A stretch of DNA of 63,737 nucleotides from Terrimonas ginsenosidimutans (GTDB lineage Bacteria; Bacteroidota; Bacteroidia; Chitinophagales; Chitinophagaceae). The stretch lies in the NCBI RefSeq assembly GCF_022012415.1, contig NZ_JAKLTR010000027.1:1-63737 (forward strand). Direction: 5' to 3'. Shown in pieces: positions 1-10,166 of this stretch. The position numbers were made by a program, and so were the translations under genes. Numbering within the stretch: position 1 is the stretch's first letter; each line of letters begins with the position of its first letter. The notes under the pieces are model-generated. The model had not been told where the DNA came from. It searched no databases and saw only the letters and a list, made by a program, of their open reading frames with translations.

Positions 1-79
1 GAGCGCCTTGCCCGCCCGGCAAAAAACAAAAGGTCACTGAGATCCTCATCTCAAAAAAAACCTTTTGCCCTGCGCCAGC

Positions 80-1093
80 TTATCTCACGAGGGTAATCGT
101 TCCCTTCCGGACAAATGTCTGCTTCAAAATAAAATCGAAAAACTCTGCATGGTACACATATGCGCCGATAGGCTGTTGAACGCCATTGAAGATGCCATCC
201 CAACCTGCGGATGGATTGGTTGTGCGGAAAACCGTCTCGCCATTACGGTTGTAGATCACGATCTTGTATTGTGGTACCGGGCAAAAAACGCCAGGCTGAT
301 ATCGGTCATTCTTTCCATCTCCATTTGGAGTAAAGGCTGAAGGAAACTGTACACACCGGTCTTCACATTCAACAGCAACGACTGTATCCCGGAAAGAGCC
401 ACACATATTCTCCGCATAAATGCTGTAAGTTCCCCGGCCCGGTGCAAGCATTGATACGCCGTGTATACCATTGCTCCAGATATAGGTTGATTCTCCATCC
501 GGAACCACCTGTAGCGTAATACCCGCTGCTCCACAAGGAATGATAAATGCTTCACCAAGATCAAACTTAGGTTTGTCGATCACCTTCACCTCCACCGGTA
601 CCCTGGGACTTTCACAACCCCGTATGGTTTGGGTAAACCAATAGGTCGCACGGCCAGTATCAACAGTGGAAGGTGTGGGAAGAATTGACTGGGGAGCGCC
701 TCCGATCGGATCCGCATACCATTGAATCTGCTGACCCGTCACCTGTAAAGGCAATGCAGGCTGGCCCTTACAAAGTTTGACATCGCCGACAAAAGGAGAT
801 AATAAAAAGGAATTAAATAACACCGTAACGGTGTCTGAGCGGGAACATCCGCCAGCCATGATATCCAACCAGTATTTTCCATTAAAACCCACCGTGATAG
901 AATTCGAAGCCGCCGCTGTTGACCAGGAATAGTTTCCCCCTGGTACAACAGGCGCGTTTAGTTGGAAAGTACTGCCTTGGCAAACGACAATAGTGTCATC
1001 TGCAAAGAAGGAATCAGGTATAGAGCATGGCTGAGCATTTGCAACTGTCATTGACAGTAACAGAACTATCAGCACACTAGCGGCACTCTTCAT
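80..1093 (-). CDS. Secreted T9SS type B cargo protein (gliding-motility C-terminal domain)
   Basis: The last ~84 residues are a type B T9SS sorting domain: it opens with FTPNGDGKND, a hallmark of this family, followed by YKIVIYNRNGETVF, the GWDG turn and a C-terminal KGTITLVR. Such domains direct export through the type IX system and surface release or attachment. The ~230 residues before it look like Ig-like/adhesin modules, with repeated Cys and WY/YXW strands, and no catalytic motif is visible. I chose the ATG at 1093 because it gives a clean signal peptide (MKSAASVLIVLLLSMTVANA); an upstream ATG at 1153 would add a basic 20-residue stretch before it. The gene stands alone on the minus strand at the window edge. 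Export route is confident; the function of the mature part is unknown. Confidence 0.85.
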   Translation of the reverse strand: MKSAASVLIVLLLSMTVANAQPCSIPDSFFADDTIVVCQGSTFQLNAPVVPGGNYSWSTAAASNSITVGFNGKYWLDIMAGGCSRSDTVTVLFNSFLLSPFVGDVKLCKGQPALPLQVTGQQIQWYADPIGGAPQSILPTPSTVDTGRATYWFTQTIRGCESPRVPVEVKVIDKPKFDLGEAFIIPCGAAGITLQVVPDGESTYIWSNGIHGVSMLAPGRGTYSIYAENMCGSFRDTVVAVECEDRCVQFPSAFTPNGDGKNDRYQPGVFCPVPQYKIVIYNRNGETVFRTTNPSAGWDGIFNGVQQPIGAYVYHAEFFDFILKQTFVRKGTITLVR

Positions 1094-1285
1094 GATATTG
1101 GAATGGTGTTTCAGGTCGCAACGGCTTCGGCTTAATAACAATAACCTTACCAAAATACTAAAAGAACACCCCGTGTTATCAGAATAAGTGAAAATACTTC
1201 GGAATTGTTCCGGGTATAACTGAAAAATCTCCTAAGGGTTGCCGCATATCAAACTGATAATTATTTTGCAGCAAAATCAGCTACC

Positions 1286-1690
1286 GTGAATAATAACCAA
1301 AACGAACGTCAGCAGAATATCTGCATATATGGAGGAGTGTTCGGCATTCTGATCTCTGCCACCTGCCTGATACAGTTGATGACTTACACTTATTATCACT
1401 GGATTGCCTATATGCTCCCCACTATATACGTTATTACCCTGTTCGTCTTTCTCTTTCTGGCACTGCAAAAACTATTTGCTCCGGTACTGATGATAATCAG
1501 CACAGTACTGTCACTGATCGCCCTTGCATTTGTAATGATCGGGCGGGTCTATTCTCTCATATTGATCGTTCACTTCCTGTACTGCCTTACGATGACCATA
1601 GTGATCTATATGGAAAACATACCCGGTCTCCTGAAATACAGAGCCACGTTAAAAAAACAGGAAGAACTTGCGTGGAAGGACAAGATCTGA
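1286..1690 (+). CDS. Small four-helix integral membrane protein, unknown function
   Basis: The 134-residue product is almost entirely hydrophobic, with about four predicted membrane spans between residues 12 and 110 and a short charged tail (KKQEELAWKDK). The start is a GTG codon; no in-frame ATG lies close upstream. No motif ties it to a family I recognise. It is divergent from the type B cargo gene and convergent with the MFS gene, so it is probably monocistronic. The hydrophobic periodicity and intact length support a real gene, but the product can only be called a hypothetical membrane protein. Confidence 0.6.
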   Translation: MNNNQNERQQNICIYGGVFGILISATCLIQLMTYTYYHWIAYMLPTIYVITLFVFLFLALQKLFAPVLMIISTVLSLIALAFVMIGRVYSLILIVHFLYCLTMTIVIYMENIPGLLKYRATLKKQEELAWKDKI

Positions 1691-1709
1691 TCACGTATAC
1701 GTATATATA

Positions 1710-2984
1710 TTATTCAAGGTGTAGCGAAGTGGAATCCGGCTCAATAACGGCCTGTTGCGCCTTCGCTTTTCTTTTGACCAGCGCGCTTACCCGGTGAACA
1801 AAAAATGCGCAAACAACGATCGCACCTGAGACAACCAGTCCCAACACCGGGTAATGTTGCAGCGGCGCATCTTTAGCAGGCTGAGATACGATCATTCCTG
1901 CTGTGATGGCGGCTATACCGCCAGCCATTTGCTGCAATGACCCATTGATACTCATAAACGCTCCGCGATCTCTCATCTCAGGGATGCTGGTTGTGAGTGC
2001 GACTGCCGGGATCATCCTGCTCATAATACCCATAAATAAGATCATATTGATCACAATGATCTGCCACAGCGGGATCGGTGGAAGATTTGTATAGATGATG
2101 ATCATTACGATCGCCAGTGCGGAACCGGCCGAAAATAGCTTGAACTTATCGATCCGGTCAGCCAGTTTGCCCACCAGTGGCATGATGACGATCGAGGCAA
2201 TGCCTGTAAACAGAAAGATCATTGCCAGCCGCTCCTGCGGGATCTTCAGATTATTCACGAGGTAAGCACTTCCAAATGGCATCAGCATAAATCCACCAAC
2301 AGATAAGAAAGCCGTCGCCGCAAAACCGATCCGGTAATTTCTGTTAGCCAGTGTATGCCAGAAGTGGAGCAGTACGCTTTTATCGGACTGAAGCGCCAGG
2401 TGCGCTGTCACAGGTTTCATCTTAAAGATGATCACCGCAAGAATGATCACCGCCAGTACCACGATCATCAGAAATGACGCATGCCAGTCCCACAGATCAG
2501 CAAAATACAATCCGGCAGGAATACCCAATACCTGGCTCGCCGCAAAACCCATTTGCACCGTTCCCATCACACGGCCACGCTGTGCCGGATCAAACAGGTC
2601 CGTAATGATCGCCATAGAAACAGCTCCGATCACTCCACCAAACAGACCCGTGATGATACGTGCAATCAACAACTGATGATAATTATCCGCCATTGAACAA
2701 GCGACAGTGCCTGCAATAAAACCTATATAGAAAAACACCAGGAGTTTCTTTCTGTCAAATTTATCCGCAAATCCTGCGGCAAGAATTCCCGCACCACCGG
2801 CACTGAAAGCATAAGCGGAAACAACCGTTCCGAACTGAGATGGATTGATCTCCAGCTTTTTCATCAGTATATCTCCCAATGGAGAAAGCACCATAAAATC
2901 AAGCACCACGGTGAACTGCAATAAAGCGAGTAAAACCATTACCAGCAGTTGGTATGGAGTAAGTACAACAGGCTTTTTTTTCAT
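1710..2984 (-). CDS. MFS drug/solute efflux transporter
   Basis: The 424-residue product has the size and hydrophobicity of a 12-helix major facilitator. The loop after helix 2 carries the motif-A-like segment GFADKFDRKKL, and the mid-protein equivalent is GKLADRIDKFK. The N-terminal half (FTVVLDFMVLSPLGDILM) resembles the DHA1/Bcr-type drug:H+ antiporters. It lies 51 bp downstream of a TetR regulator on the same strand, and the only clear operator lies before that regulator. The pair is therefore most likely a two-gene efflux operon derepressed by the exported compound. The substrate cannot be told from sequence. Confidence 0.88.
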   Translation of the reverse strand: MKKKPVVLTPYQLLVMVLLALLQFTVVLDFMVLSPLGDILMKKLEINPSQFGTVVSAYAFSAGGAGILAAGFADKFDRKKLLVFFYIGFIAGTVACSMADNYHQLLIARIITGLFGGVIGAVSMAIITDLFDPAQRGRVMGTVQMGFAASQVLGIPAGLYFADLWDWHASFLMIVVLAVIILAVIIFKMKPVTAHLALQSDKSVLLHFWHTLANRNYRIGFAATAFLSVGGFMLMPFGSAYLVNNLKIPQERLAMIFLFTGIASIVIMPLVGKLADRIDKFKLFSAGSALAIVMIIIYTNLPPIPLWQIIVINMILFMGIMSRMIPAVALTTSIPEMRDRGAFMSINGSLQQMAGGIAAITAGMIVSQPAKDAPLQHYPVLGLVVSGAIVVCAFFVHRVSALVKRKAKAQQAVIEPDSTSLHLE

Positions 2985-3035
2985 ATTTCTCAGATTGAAG
3001 AGTTGATTATCCAGATACAGCAGGCATACCCGCAG

Positions 3036-3629
3036 TTATTTTTTCGCAAGAGCCATTAATACCCTGTCGAAGGTTTGCCAAAGGATCTTATTGGAAAAGC
3101 TGAAGGGCCGCCCGCCAATACTTCTGCCTTCATTGCTGAATCTAAGCAACGTATACAGGGGACCATATGCAATGCTCCAGAAAACCTCCAGCGGCATTGG
3201 ATCAATCTCTTTATTCTTCACCGCATTCTTCATAAACTTTCCCATGGCATTAGCAAACCCTTTCATAGCCACGGGAAAGATCGATTGATGATAAGTGGAA
3301 CTGCGGAGCTGCTCAGCAAAAAGAGACACTTCGGGGTGGGCAAGCATATACCCTGCGCGATTTTTCCATTGCACGCGCAAGCCTTCCGCAAAAGGCATTG
3401 CCGGATCAAAACCATCCAGCACAGCAGCATTCATCTTTTCCATCTCTTCAGTTGCGATGGCGATGATCAGATCATCCTTATCCCTGTAATAAATGTAAAG
3501 CGTGGCCACGGAGATACCACAGGCTTTGGCAAGCTTGTTCATGCTGAACCCTTCAAATCCCTCTTTTCCCAGCACCATGATGGCGCGCTTCTTCACCAGC
3601 TCTTCTTTTGTCGTATCACGTATTCGCAT
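3036..3629 (-). CDS. TetR/AcrR-family transcriptional repressor
   Basis: The N-terminal ~50 residues form a TetR helix-turn-helix: GFEGFSMNKLAKACGISVATLYIYYRDKDDL contains the usual ISVATLYIYYRDKDDL recognition-helix signature. The remaining ~140 residues are a divergent helical ligand-binding and dimerisation domain. The length of 197 is typical. A perfect 10-bp inverted repeat sits immediately upstream of the start codon, so it probably represses itself and the MFS gene downstream. The inducer is unknown. Confidence 0.9.
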   Translation of the reverse strand: MRIRDTTKEELVKKRAIMVLGKEGFEGFSMNKLAKACGISVATLYIYYRDKDDLIIAIATEEMEKMNAAVLDGFDPAMPFAEGLRVQWKNRAGYMLAHPEVSLFAEQLRSSTYHQSIFPVAMKGFANAMGKFMKNAVKNKEIDPMPLEVFWSIAYGPLYTLLRFSNEGRSIGGRPFSFSNKILWQTFDRVLMALAKK

Positions 3630-3638
3630 GGAGCAAAT

Positions 3639-3662
3639 ATAAGTGAATATTCATTCACTTAT
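3639..3662. promoter_or_regulatory. TetR operator palindrome
   Basis: ATAAGTGAAT and ATTCACTTAT form a perfect 10-bp inverted repeat around a 4-nt spacer (ATTC). It begins 9 bp upstream of the tetR start codon. The TGAAT-N4-ATTCA core is typical of TetR-family operators. It is the only such palindrome I saw near the tetR-MFS pair, so it is likely the autoregulatory site of the operon. Confidence 0.75.
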
Positions 3663-3700
3663 AAAGACATCGTAAGAGGGAGGCATCAACGCACTTTCGC

Positions 3701-4396
3701 TTACTTGATTCCGCTGATGAAAACCATACTGCCTATGGTATAATGCTGGATCCGGCAGTCCTGGGCAAGGAACAGCCCGATTATCTCAGTGCTGCTCATA
3801 GCAGTGGCAAATTCATTATTCCGTTGGAGAAAACGAATATAAGCGCGGCTGAAAGACCGGTCATTCGTCAGAGAGGTGATATGAAAGCTTCCTCCTTTTT
3901 TCAGTATCCGGAGAAACTCTTTAATAAAAGCGGTCTTGTTGTCAAACAAATGTAACATCCCAAAGCTCACAACATTATCAACTGCACCGTCGTGGAATGG
4001 AAGTCCGAAAGCATCTGCCTGTAAAAATGTAACATGATGAGGTAACCTGCTCCTGTGTTGCAACAACCGGTGTTTCCCGATCCGCAACATTTCAAGCGAA
4101 AGATCAGCCAGCACTGTAAAGGCAGGTCTTGCTGCATACAATGAAGAGGTTTGTATCAGGCCGCCACATCCTATATCGACCACTGATCCCTGGCAGGTTG
4201 ACAACACTTCCTTTGCGTAGTGCACGTAGTCTCCCGGTCTTGTTCCCCACATGATCTTATTATAAAGAAAATTTCCGACCAGCAACTCATATAACCGGGC
4301 CTTGCGGTCATAGGTTGCTTTAATGGAATATTCGACGCTACTGTAAATATTTGGCTCAATCTCGCGCACAGGTGAATGGACCAGGTATTTTATCAT
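3701..4396 (-). CDS. Class I SAM-dependent methyltransferase
   Basis: The 231-residue protein has the motif order of a Rossmann-fold methyltransferase. Motif I is VVDIGCGG (about residue 70), the acidic end of strand 2 is VLADLSLEMLRIG, motif III-like is LQADAFGLPFHDGAVDNVVSFGMLHLF, and FLRILKKGGSFHITS follows. This is the UbiE/MenG-like methyltransf_11 layout. The N-terminal ~60 residues (YDRKARLYELLVGNFLYNKIMWG) look like a substrate lid. Genes on either side are on the same strand but separated by gaps, and give no pathway clue. The substrate is unknown, most likely a small molecule or lipid. Confidence 0.85.
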   Translation of the reverse strand: MIKYLVHSPVREIEPNIYSSVEYSIKATYDRKARLYELLVGNFLYNKIMWGTRPGDYVHYAKEVLSTCQGSVVDIGCGGLIQTSSLYAARPAFTVLADLSLEMLRIGKHRLLQHRSRLPHHVTFLQADAFGLPFHDGAVDNVVSFGMLHLFDNKTAFIKEFLRILKKGGSFHITSLTNDRSFSRAYIRFLQRNNEFATAMSSTEIIGLFLAQDCRIQHYTIGSMVFISGIK

Positions 4397-4451
4397 CCTT
4401 TTCGGTATTAATCAGGGCCTGCCTTTCTAAAGGCTTGTGTTGTTTACCGTA

Positions 4452-4485
4452 TGAAATTAAAAATGGCCGGAGATAATCCGGCCAT
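4452..4485 (-). terminator. Rho-independent terminator downstream of the large subtilase gene
   Basis: ATGGCCGG and CCGGCCAT form a perfect 8-bp GC-rich stem with a 7-nt loop. Read on the minus strand it is followed by ATTTTTAATTTC. It lies about 85 bp past the stop codon of the minus-strand protease gene and before the methyltransferase start. Confidence 0.7.
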
Positions 4486-4570
4486 GAAGTGAACGTATTG
4501 TTAAAAGCAGATGATGAAACGGCATTGAAATCTGCTGGATCAAAACAGCTTAAGTGTTTCCCTTTACGGT

Positions 4571-7500
4571 TTAAAGCTTAACCATCCGGAAGGAGCTGCT
4601 CTTTCCTCCGGCTTTCACATCAAGCAGATAAACTCCTTTAGCATGATCGTCTCCTGAAAGATCGACCGGTATCTTTTGCACAAAGCCGTTCGCCGGTTGC
4701 TGCAGACGCTTTATCTGGCGACCAGTTACATCATGAACGATGATATCGATCTTTTCACCGGCCGGAGCCTGGCATATCAGGTTGAACATACCCTGTGAAG
4801 GATTAGGATACAACTGCCAGCTGATCTCTTCATCGAATACCACAGGCCGGACAGCTGAATAACGGAAACTGCCATTCTGATCCACCATTTTCAAACGATA
4901 ATACCTCACTCCCGATTTGTTGGTCTCGCGATCCAGGAAACTGTACCTGGCACCATTCGGATTATTTTCACTTAAAACCTTTGCAAGTGGTTCAAAGGTT
5001 TGCTGATTCAATGCAGTATTCCCCTTTGCTAGTTCTATTTCATAGTGAGAAGAACTGATCTCTGAAGCCGTTGTCCAATCGATCTTAACATCACCGCTAC
5101 CTGCTTTTGTTGCAGTAAAGCTGATAAGCTCTACCGGCAATGCCTGGTTATTACCCGGACCACCATTATTCAGCCAGAACTCTGAGAAATCCTTCACCCT
5201 GAATTCTGCATAATAGCCATTATCGTAAGGCACTTTCACCGCATTCGAAATAAACTGCCAGCGTCCGTTCACATTGTCAGCAAGGCTTCCATTCTCCAGC
5301 GACTTATTTGTATTATTATACTTAGATACGCCAAGTTCATAAGCAGATCCAGGTTTTGTGCACAAACCACAACCTCCTGCATTCAGCAACAATTCTGTTT
5401 CCTGGTCAGTAAAATAAAAACGAACGGTCACCGAATCCGTCAGGGTCGTCTGGGTTGGTTTGATCGTGATGTTCCTGTCATGATAATACTGATTGCTTGC
5501 ATTCCGTACAGCACCCATATGAACATACCCCTGCACCGCCGTACTTCCCATATTTTGTCCTGCAGGGTTAACAGAAGCGATGACCTCTCCGCCGTCTGTA
5601 AAATGTATCCAGTTGCTACCCGTTACATTAGCCACAGTGACCGTATTGCTGTTAGCCGGCGGGCCATCGTATATCCCATATTGCTTATCGTATATGTGGA
5701 TATCGTCCACGGCAATCCCTTCACGGCTGGCATAAGGATCGGCAGCCATTACAAATCTCAGGCGAAGCCGGTCATACCCTGTTGGTAATGGGATGGTCGC
5801 AACATGCCACCTCGTGTAATTCTGCACACTCCATAACTGATTACCGCTGTAATTTTTGTTATACCAGTTCGTACCGGAGCCAGACGATCCAAGTCTTGTC
5901 CATGTTTTTCCATCAGCAGAATATTCCATGTAAGCTGCATCACACAGCGTAGCGTTGCAATCTTCGATATCCAGCGCGAGACTGAAACTCAATGTCGGAT
6001 TGGTCATTCCTGTAATATCAAAACAGGGTGAATACAAATAGGAATGTTCGCCGTCATTATAATTCCCGGTCAGGCTTGTTTTCCATGCTTTCGTTCCGCT
6101 CGCAGCTTTTCTTATATTGGACGACAAAGGTGTACCATATTGCCAGCTGCTTTTCAATCCGCCGGAATACCAGAAACCATTATCTGCTTCGAAATTCTGG
6201 ATATAAGGGAACGTGGCGATCACAGGGGAATTGATCAGCTGAACATATGCCGTATCATTCTCCCTGTATGTATCAGAAGGCAGGTCGACCCAGATCCGCA
6301 GAGAGTGCACGCCCGGCGTTCCCAGGTTTGCCGTTGCGCTGAAATCATAGGAGATCGTACTATTCCCTGCAATCGACGCGATCACTTCGCTGATGATCGC
6401 GCCACCATCAACCTGCAAACGGACAGGAATACTGGTCAGCGTTGCCGCTGCACTGTTCTTTACCCTGATCTTAACCGGAACCGCAGCATTCAAACCACAG
6501 CTCGCCACAACCGGTGTATCAACTGCCAGCATTTGTATATCATTCGTCACCGTATAAAGATGAATATCATCAAACGTATACCCGGCGGCGCTTTCGTTAT
6601 CGGCCGTCATTGTATTTCCATACTGACCGAACCGCACCTGCAGGCTGGAAGAGTATAGCTGTGCATTTGCCAGCAAAAGTGTTCGTAATTCAATGCTTGC
6701 TGATCTTCTGAATACACCGGCTGTCTGCTGGTTGGCATACAGGTCATACGCAAGGACCCAGGGAGATGTATCACTTCCTCTGATCCAAACCTTATTGGAC
6801 GTATCCGGCAATTGCCCATGATGCTTGTACTGGAAGTCAAGACGGATATCATCGGTCGTAATATTATACGCCGAGAGATTGAAGGTAGCAGTCAACGAAT
6901 CAACTGTTGCGGGTGACTGTGTTCTGTCGGCGTCCAGCGTCAACGCCCTGTTTCCCGAATAGGCAATACCACTGTTGACAAAAGTCCTGATCCTTCCCCA
7001 GATCGTTGAACCAACAAAATCATATCTGTCAAGACCAGTCAGGCCTGTTTGTCTTGTTGTATGACTCTGCATAGGCGCACTCTCCATGTTATCAATAAAA
7101 TCTGTTGTAAGATCCATCACCGGGTTATCCAGTTGCCTGATCAACGCTTTAACGGTGTCGTTGGCTGTAATCACGTCTCCTGGATACGTAATACTTACTG
7201 TAAGCGGGTATTCACCAACGGCGGAAAGATCTGCGGTTGTAGTGAATGTATACGCATAAGTTCCTCCGGCGGCAATGGCTGGTGCCGTAATGGTTTCATT
7301 TACTGCAGGACCTGCTCCGAAAACATATCTCACTGCAATATTGCCGCTGGTCGGTGCATCATCGAGATTCTTGATCCTGATGGTGACCGGCGTTGTCGCT
7401 GAAAGAGAGGTGCTGGTAAACCTTCGTCCGGAGCCTGATGGCGAAACGAGCGCATCAATTTTAAGATCGTTATTGCTGATATTTCCTGCACAGGTACCGG

Positions 7501-9961
7501 TATTGGGTTGTGCAGCCAGCGCCGCAGAGCGCCAGCCCGGACTTCCATTGATCCTGGCTCTTACGGCCACATAGTAAACAGAATCTTTGGAAAGACCTCC
7601 AAAAGTATAGGACGTTGAAGCAGTGACCGCCACAGGAACCATCTCATCTCCGCGTAACATTGTTACTTCATAATCCGTCGCATCCGGCACAGCCGCCCAT
7701 TGGATGGCAATATATCCCTCACATTGTGCCGGAGCCAGGGAAATAGAAGGCGTTCCCAGCACAACAAAATTATTGCTTACGCTTTGCAGCCCTGTCCCGT
7801 TTTGAACAACGCGAACTCTTGCCTGACTCGTATTACCGGAAGGCACAAACCATTTGAACTGACGTTGGCCGGCAGCGACGTTTGCTTCAATCGTTACAGG
7901 CCAGGTTGCTCCGCCATCTGTTGAATATTGCAGAGAAAATGTATTCGCAGGATTCCCGTAAGAATCCCAGTTGATATAAATAGAATCCCCCGCTGAGAAA
8001 TATTCCCCGCCTACCGGATAAACGATCGTGGTCGATACAGGGATCGTATCATACACCAGCACATAATTATAAGCGGCAGTCAGCGGAATGGTGGTACCTG
8101 TAACACGAAAATCATAGTTACCCGCAGCAGGATTATTGATCACGACCTGCTCTATATTATTTCTGTGATCAGCCCCTTGCGTGGCATTGTTTGCGGCACC
8201 TGCCGGAGCCGGATTAAGAACATAAGGGAGAACGGTTGTACTGGCAGGTGTCCCTACCTCCAGATCAAGATCATTGACAAGCGAACTGGCCGAAAGCATT
8301 GTTGCGGGCGCATCATTCCAGTAAAGCATCACCTTCAATTGTGCGATATTGGCCCCTGATGGGATGGAAATTGTATGCGTATTTGTTGCTCCCGGATTAA
8401 CAGCAGCCTCTATATAATTATTTTTCTCCAGCATGGTAACAGAGCGAAGAAGATTCATCTGACCAAATCCATAAAAATAGTCAGGCCCCGGATTCCCTAT
8501 ATCTGTTGCACCATTGCAAAGCAGGGCTTTCATCAGACTGGCCATCGGGTTTGCATTTGAATGCAGCTGCCTGTAACGCTGATATAATAACGCGAGGCCC
8601 CCGCTTACGGCAGGAGCGGCCATACTTGTTCCACTGCTGTATCCATAAAGATTTATCGGGAATGTTGATCTGACAAACTGCCCCTGGGCTACGATCTCCG
8701 GCTTGATACGTCCATCCGCTGCTGGCCCCCTGCTTGATGCCGGGCTTAATACAGACAGTTCCGTTGTATTCCCTACACTGATTGTATTCTTTGCACTCTG
8801 ATAAGCGCCGAGTATGGTCCGGTAACCGGAAGTATAAGGAGCGCAGGTCATTTGCCCGCTGTTACCCGCAGCAAAAACATTCTGAAGGTTGGGCAAAAGG
8901 AAGGAAATATCATCCATGATCCGGGAGTAAAGATCGTACACGCCAAAAGTGGCACATTCATCTACCACATTTCCATAGGAATTATTCGTGATCACCATTC
9001 CGTGGTCAAAAACATAAGCGGGAGAATAGGCGAGAATATTGGAGAATTGCTGGCTGATCAGCTGTGCTTTCGGCGCATATCCCTTATAACGTTCCTGCAG
9101 CAAACCTCCGCCGGCCATCGTACCCGCCACATGCATTCCGTGATAATTAAACCCCAACGGCATGCGGTCTATCACCCTTCCCGTAAAATCAGTATGAAAA
9201 AGCAAGGTCGCATTATCGCCAACACCCATCACCACTCCTTCACCATTCAACGCCCGGCCTCCTGGCAGGGATGATTGCAGTACATTAGCTCTGGATATTA
9301 CTTTGCTCTTATCATTGAGCAGAACATCTTCACCCGGCACCGGCTGAACGTATTCCACGAAGCCAAGGCCAGCCAGTTCCTTTACTCTTTCTTTTGCGAT
9401 GCGAACCGCTATGACCCTGTATTTGTCATAGGCAGTCGGAATGATCTCAACGCCCATTGAGAGCAGCTCACGCTTCAGATCTTCCGCATTGATAGTTTTG
9501 GGATAGCTGATCCAGAGATCAATCTTACCGGGAACCTTTAGTGATCTTACCGGAAACATACCGCTGAGCAATTGCGGTGTCATTTTCTGCTCGGGTGTGA
9601 GTGTGATCAAAGAACGTACCCGCACCTGACGAAGCATCTGTGCATTCATCGTTCCTTTTACGGTTGCGGTATAAGTATTATGGGGGATATACTCAAGCAG
9701 CTCTATACCTGATGCAGCCAGCGCCTGCTTCTCTGATTCATCCGGTAGTTTATCAAACTGGATAAGCATATAGCGGGATAGGTTGCTTCTGGAAGAGAGC
9801 TGATTGAATGTTGCCACTTTTTCCTCTAGCACGTGCTTTGGAGGAATGAACGTTCCCGACCGTAATGCGATCGAATAGGCTGAACTGTCTTGCGCGATAG
9901 AAGTACCGGCAAACAAAATTGCCGCAAGAAAGATAATTGGATTCATTCTCATAAGAGACAT
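4571..9961 (-). CDS. Giant secreted S8 (subtilisin-like) serine protease with T9SS type A sorting domain
   Basis: This is a 1796-residue secreted protease. A signal peptide (MNPIIFLAAILFAGTSIAQ) starts at the third of three closely spaced Met codons, so the true start may be 9946 or 9952. Residues ~25-230 look like a propeptide region. The S8 catalytic domain follows with all key residues visible: Asp249 (VMGVGDN), His274 (HGMHVAGT), oxyanion Asn367 (FAAGNSG) and Ser446 (SSGTSMAAP). The ~1,250 residues after it are beta-sandwich modules, including a fibronectin/CARDB-like NNDLKIDALVSP and a second DIQMLAVDTPVV repeat. The last ~75 residues are a type A sorting domain (YPNPSQGMFNL ... GVYLLDVKAGGKS). 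It probably degrades extracellular protein. Downstream is a terminator; upstream is mfd on the same strand, but unrelated. Confidence 0.93.
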   Translation of the reverse strand: MSLMRMNPIIFLAAILFAGTSIAQDSSAYSIALRSGTFIPPKHVLEEKVATFNQLSSRSNLSRYMLIQFDKLPDESEKQALAASGIELLEYIPHNTYTATVKGTMNAQMLRQVRVRSLITLTPEQKMTPQLLSGMFPVRSLKVPGKIDLWISYPKTINAEDLKRELLSMGVEIIPTAYDKYRVIAVRIAKERVKELAGLGFVEYVQPVPGEDVLLNDKSKVISRANVLQSSLPGGRALNGEGVVMGVGDNATLLFHTDFTGRVIDRMPLGFNYHGMHVAGTMAGGGLLQERYKGYAPKAQLISQQFSNILAYSPAYVFDHGMVITNNSYGNVVDECATFGVYDLYSRIMDDISFLLPNLQNVFAAGNSGQMTCAPYTSGYRTILGAYQSAKNTISVGNTTELSVLSPASSRGPAADGRIKPEIVAQGQFVRSTFPINLYGYSSGTSMAAPAVSGGLALLYQRYRQLHSNANPMASLMKALLCNGATDIGNPGPDYFYGFGQMNLLRSVTMLEKNNYIEAAVNPGATNTHTISIPSGANIAQLKVMLYWNDAPATMLSASSLVNDLDLEVGTPASTTVLPYVLNPAPAGAANNATQGADHRNNIEQVVINNPAAGNYDFRVTGTTIPLTAAYNYVLVYDTIPVSTTIVYPVGGEYFSAGDSIYINWDSYGNPANTFSLQYSTDGGATWPVTIEANVAAGQRQFKWFVPSGNTSQARVRVVQNGTGLQSVSNNFVVLGTPSISLAPAQCEGYIAIQWAAVPDATDYEVTMLRGDEMVPVAVTASTSYTFGGLSKDSVYYVAVRARINGSPGWRSAALAAQPNTGTCAGNISNNDLKIDALVSPSGSGRRFTSTSLSATTPVTIRIKNLDDAPTSGNIAVRYVFGAGPAVNETITAPAIAAGGTYAYTFTTTADLSAVGEYPLTVSITYPGDVITANDTVKALIRQLDNPVMDLTTDFIDNMESAPMQSHTTRQTGLTGLDRYDFVGSTIWGRIRTFVNSGIAYSGNRALTLDADRTQSPATVDSLTATFNLSAYNITTDDIRLDFQYKHHGQLPDTSNKVWIRGSDTSPWVLAYDLYANQQTAGVFRRSASIELRTLLLANAQLYSSSLQVRFGQYGNTMTADNESAAGYTFDDIHLYTVTNDIQMLAVDTPVVASCGLNAAVPVKIRVKNSAAATLTSIPVRLQVDGGAIISEVIASIAGNSTISYDFSATANLGTPGVHSLRIWVDLPSDTYRENDTAYVQLINSPVIATFPYIQNFEADNGFWYSGGLKSSWQYGTPLSSNIRKAASGTKAWKTSLTGNYNDGEHSYLYSPCFDITGMTNPTLSFSLALDIEDCNATLCDAAYMEYSADGKTWTRLGSSGSGTNWYNKNYSGNQLWSVQNYTRWHVATIPLPTGYDRLRLRFVMAADPYASREGIAVDDIHIYDKQYGIYDGPPANSNTVTVANVTGSNWIHFTDGGEVIASVNPAGQNMGSTAVQGYVHMGAVRNASNQYYHDRNITIKPTQTTLTDSVTVRFYFTDQETELLLNAGGCGLCTKPGSAYELGVSKYNNTNKSLENGSLADNVNGRWQFISNAVKVPYDNGYYAEFRVKDFSEFWLNNGGPGNNQALPVELISFTATKAGSGDVKIDWTTASEISSSHYEIELAKGNTALNQQTFEPLAKVLSENNPNGARYSFLDRETNKSGVRYYRLKMVDQNGSFRYSAVRPVVFDEEISWQLYPNPSQGMFNLICQAPAGEKIDIIVHDVTGRQIKRLQQPANGFVQKIPVDLSGDDHAKGVYLLDVKAGGKSSSFRMVKL

Positions 9962-10166
9962 TGAGGAAACTAAGGTAGTGAATTGTCAGAGCACTTTGAG
10001 ACACTTAGGGCGTGGCTTTCGCTAACAGATACCGGTTGACCTCTAAGCGGTATACCATGGCTGTAACAGACCAAAATTTCTCATACATACAACGTTCCCG
10101 GATCAAAAATTGGTACACTGGCGCGCAACTATTTCTGAAATGAGTGATTACGGCGGATACGGCTGT

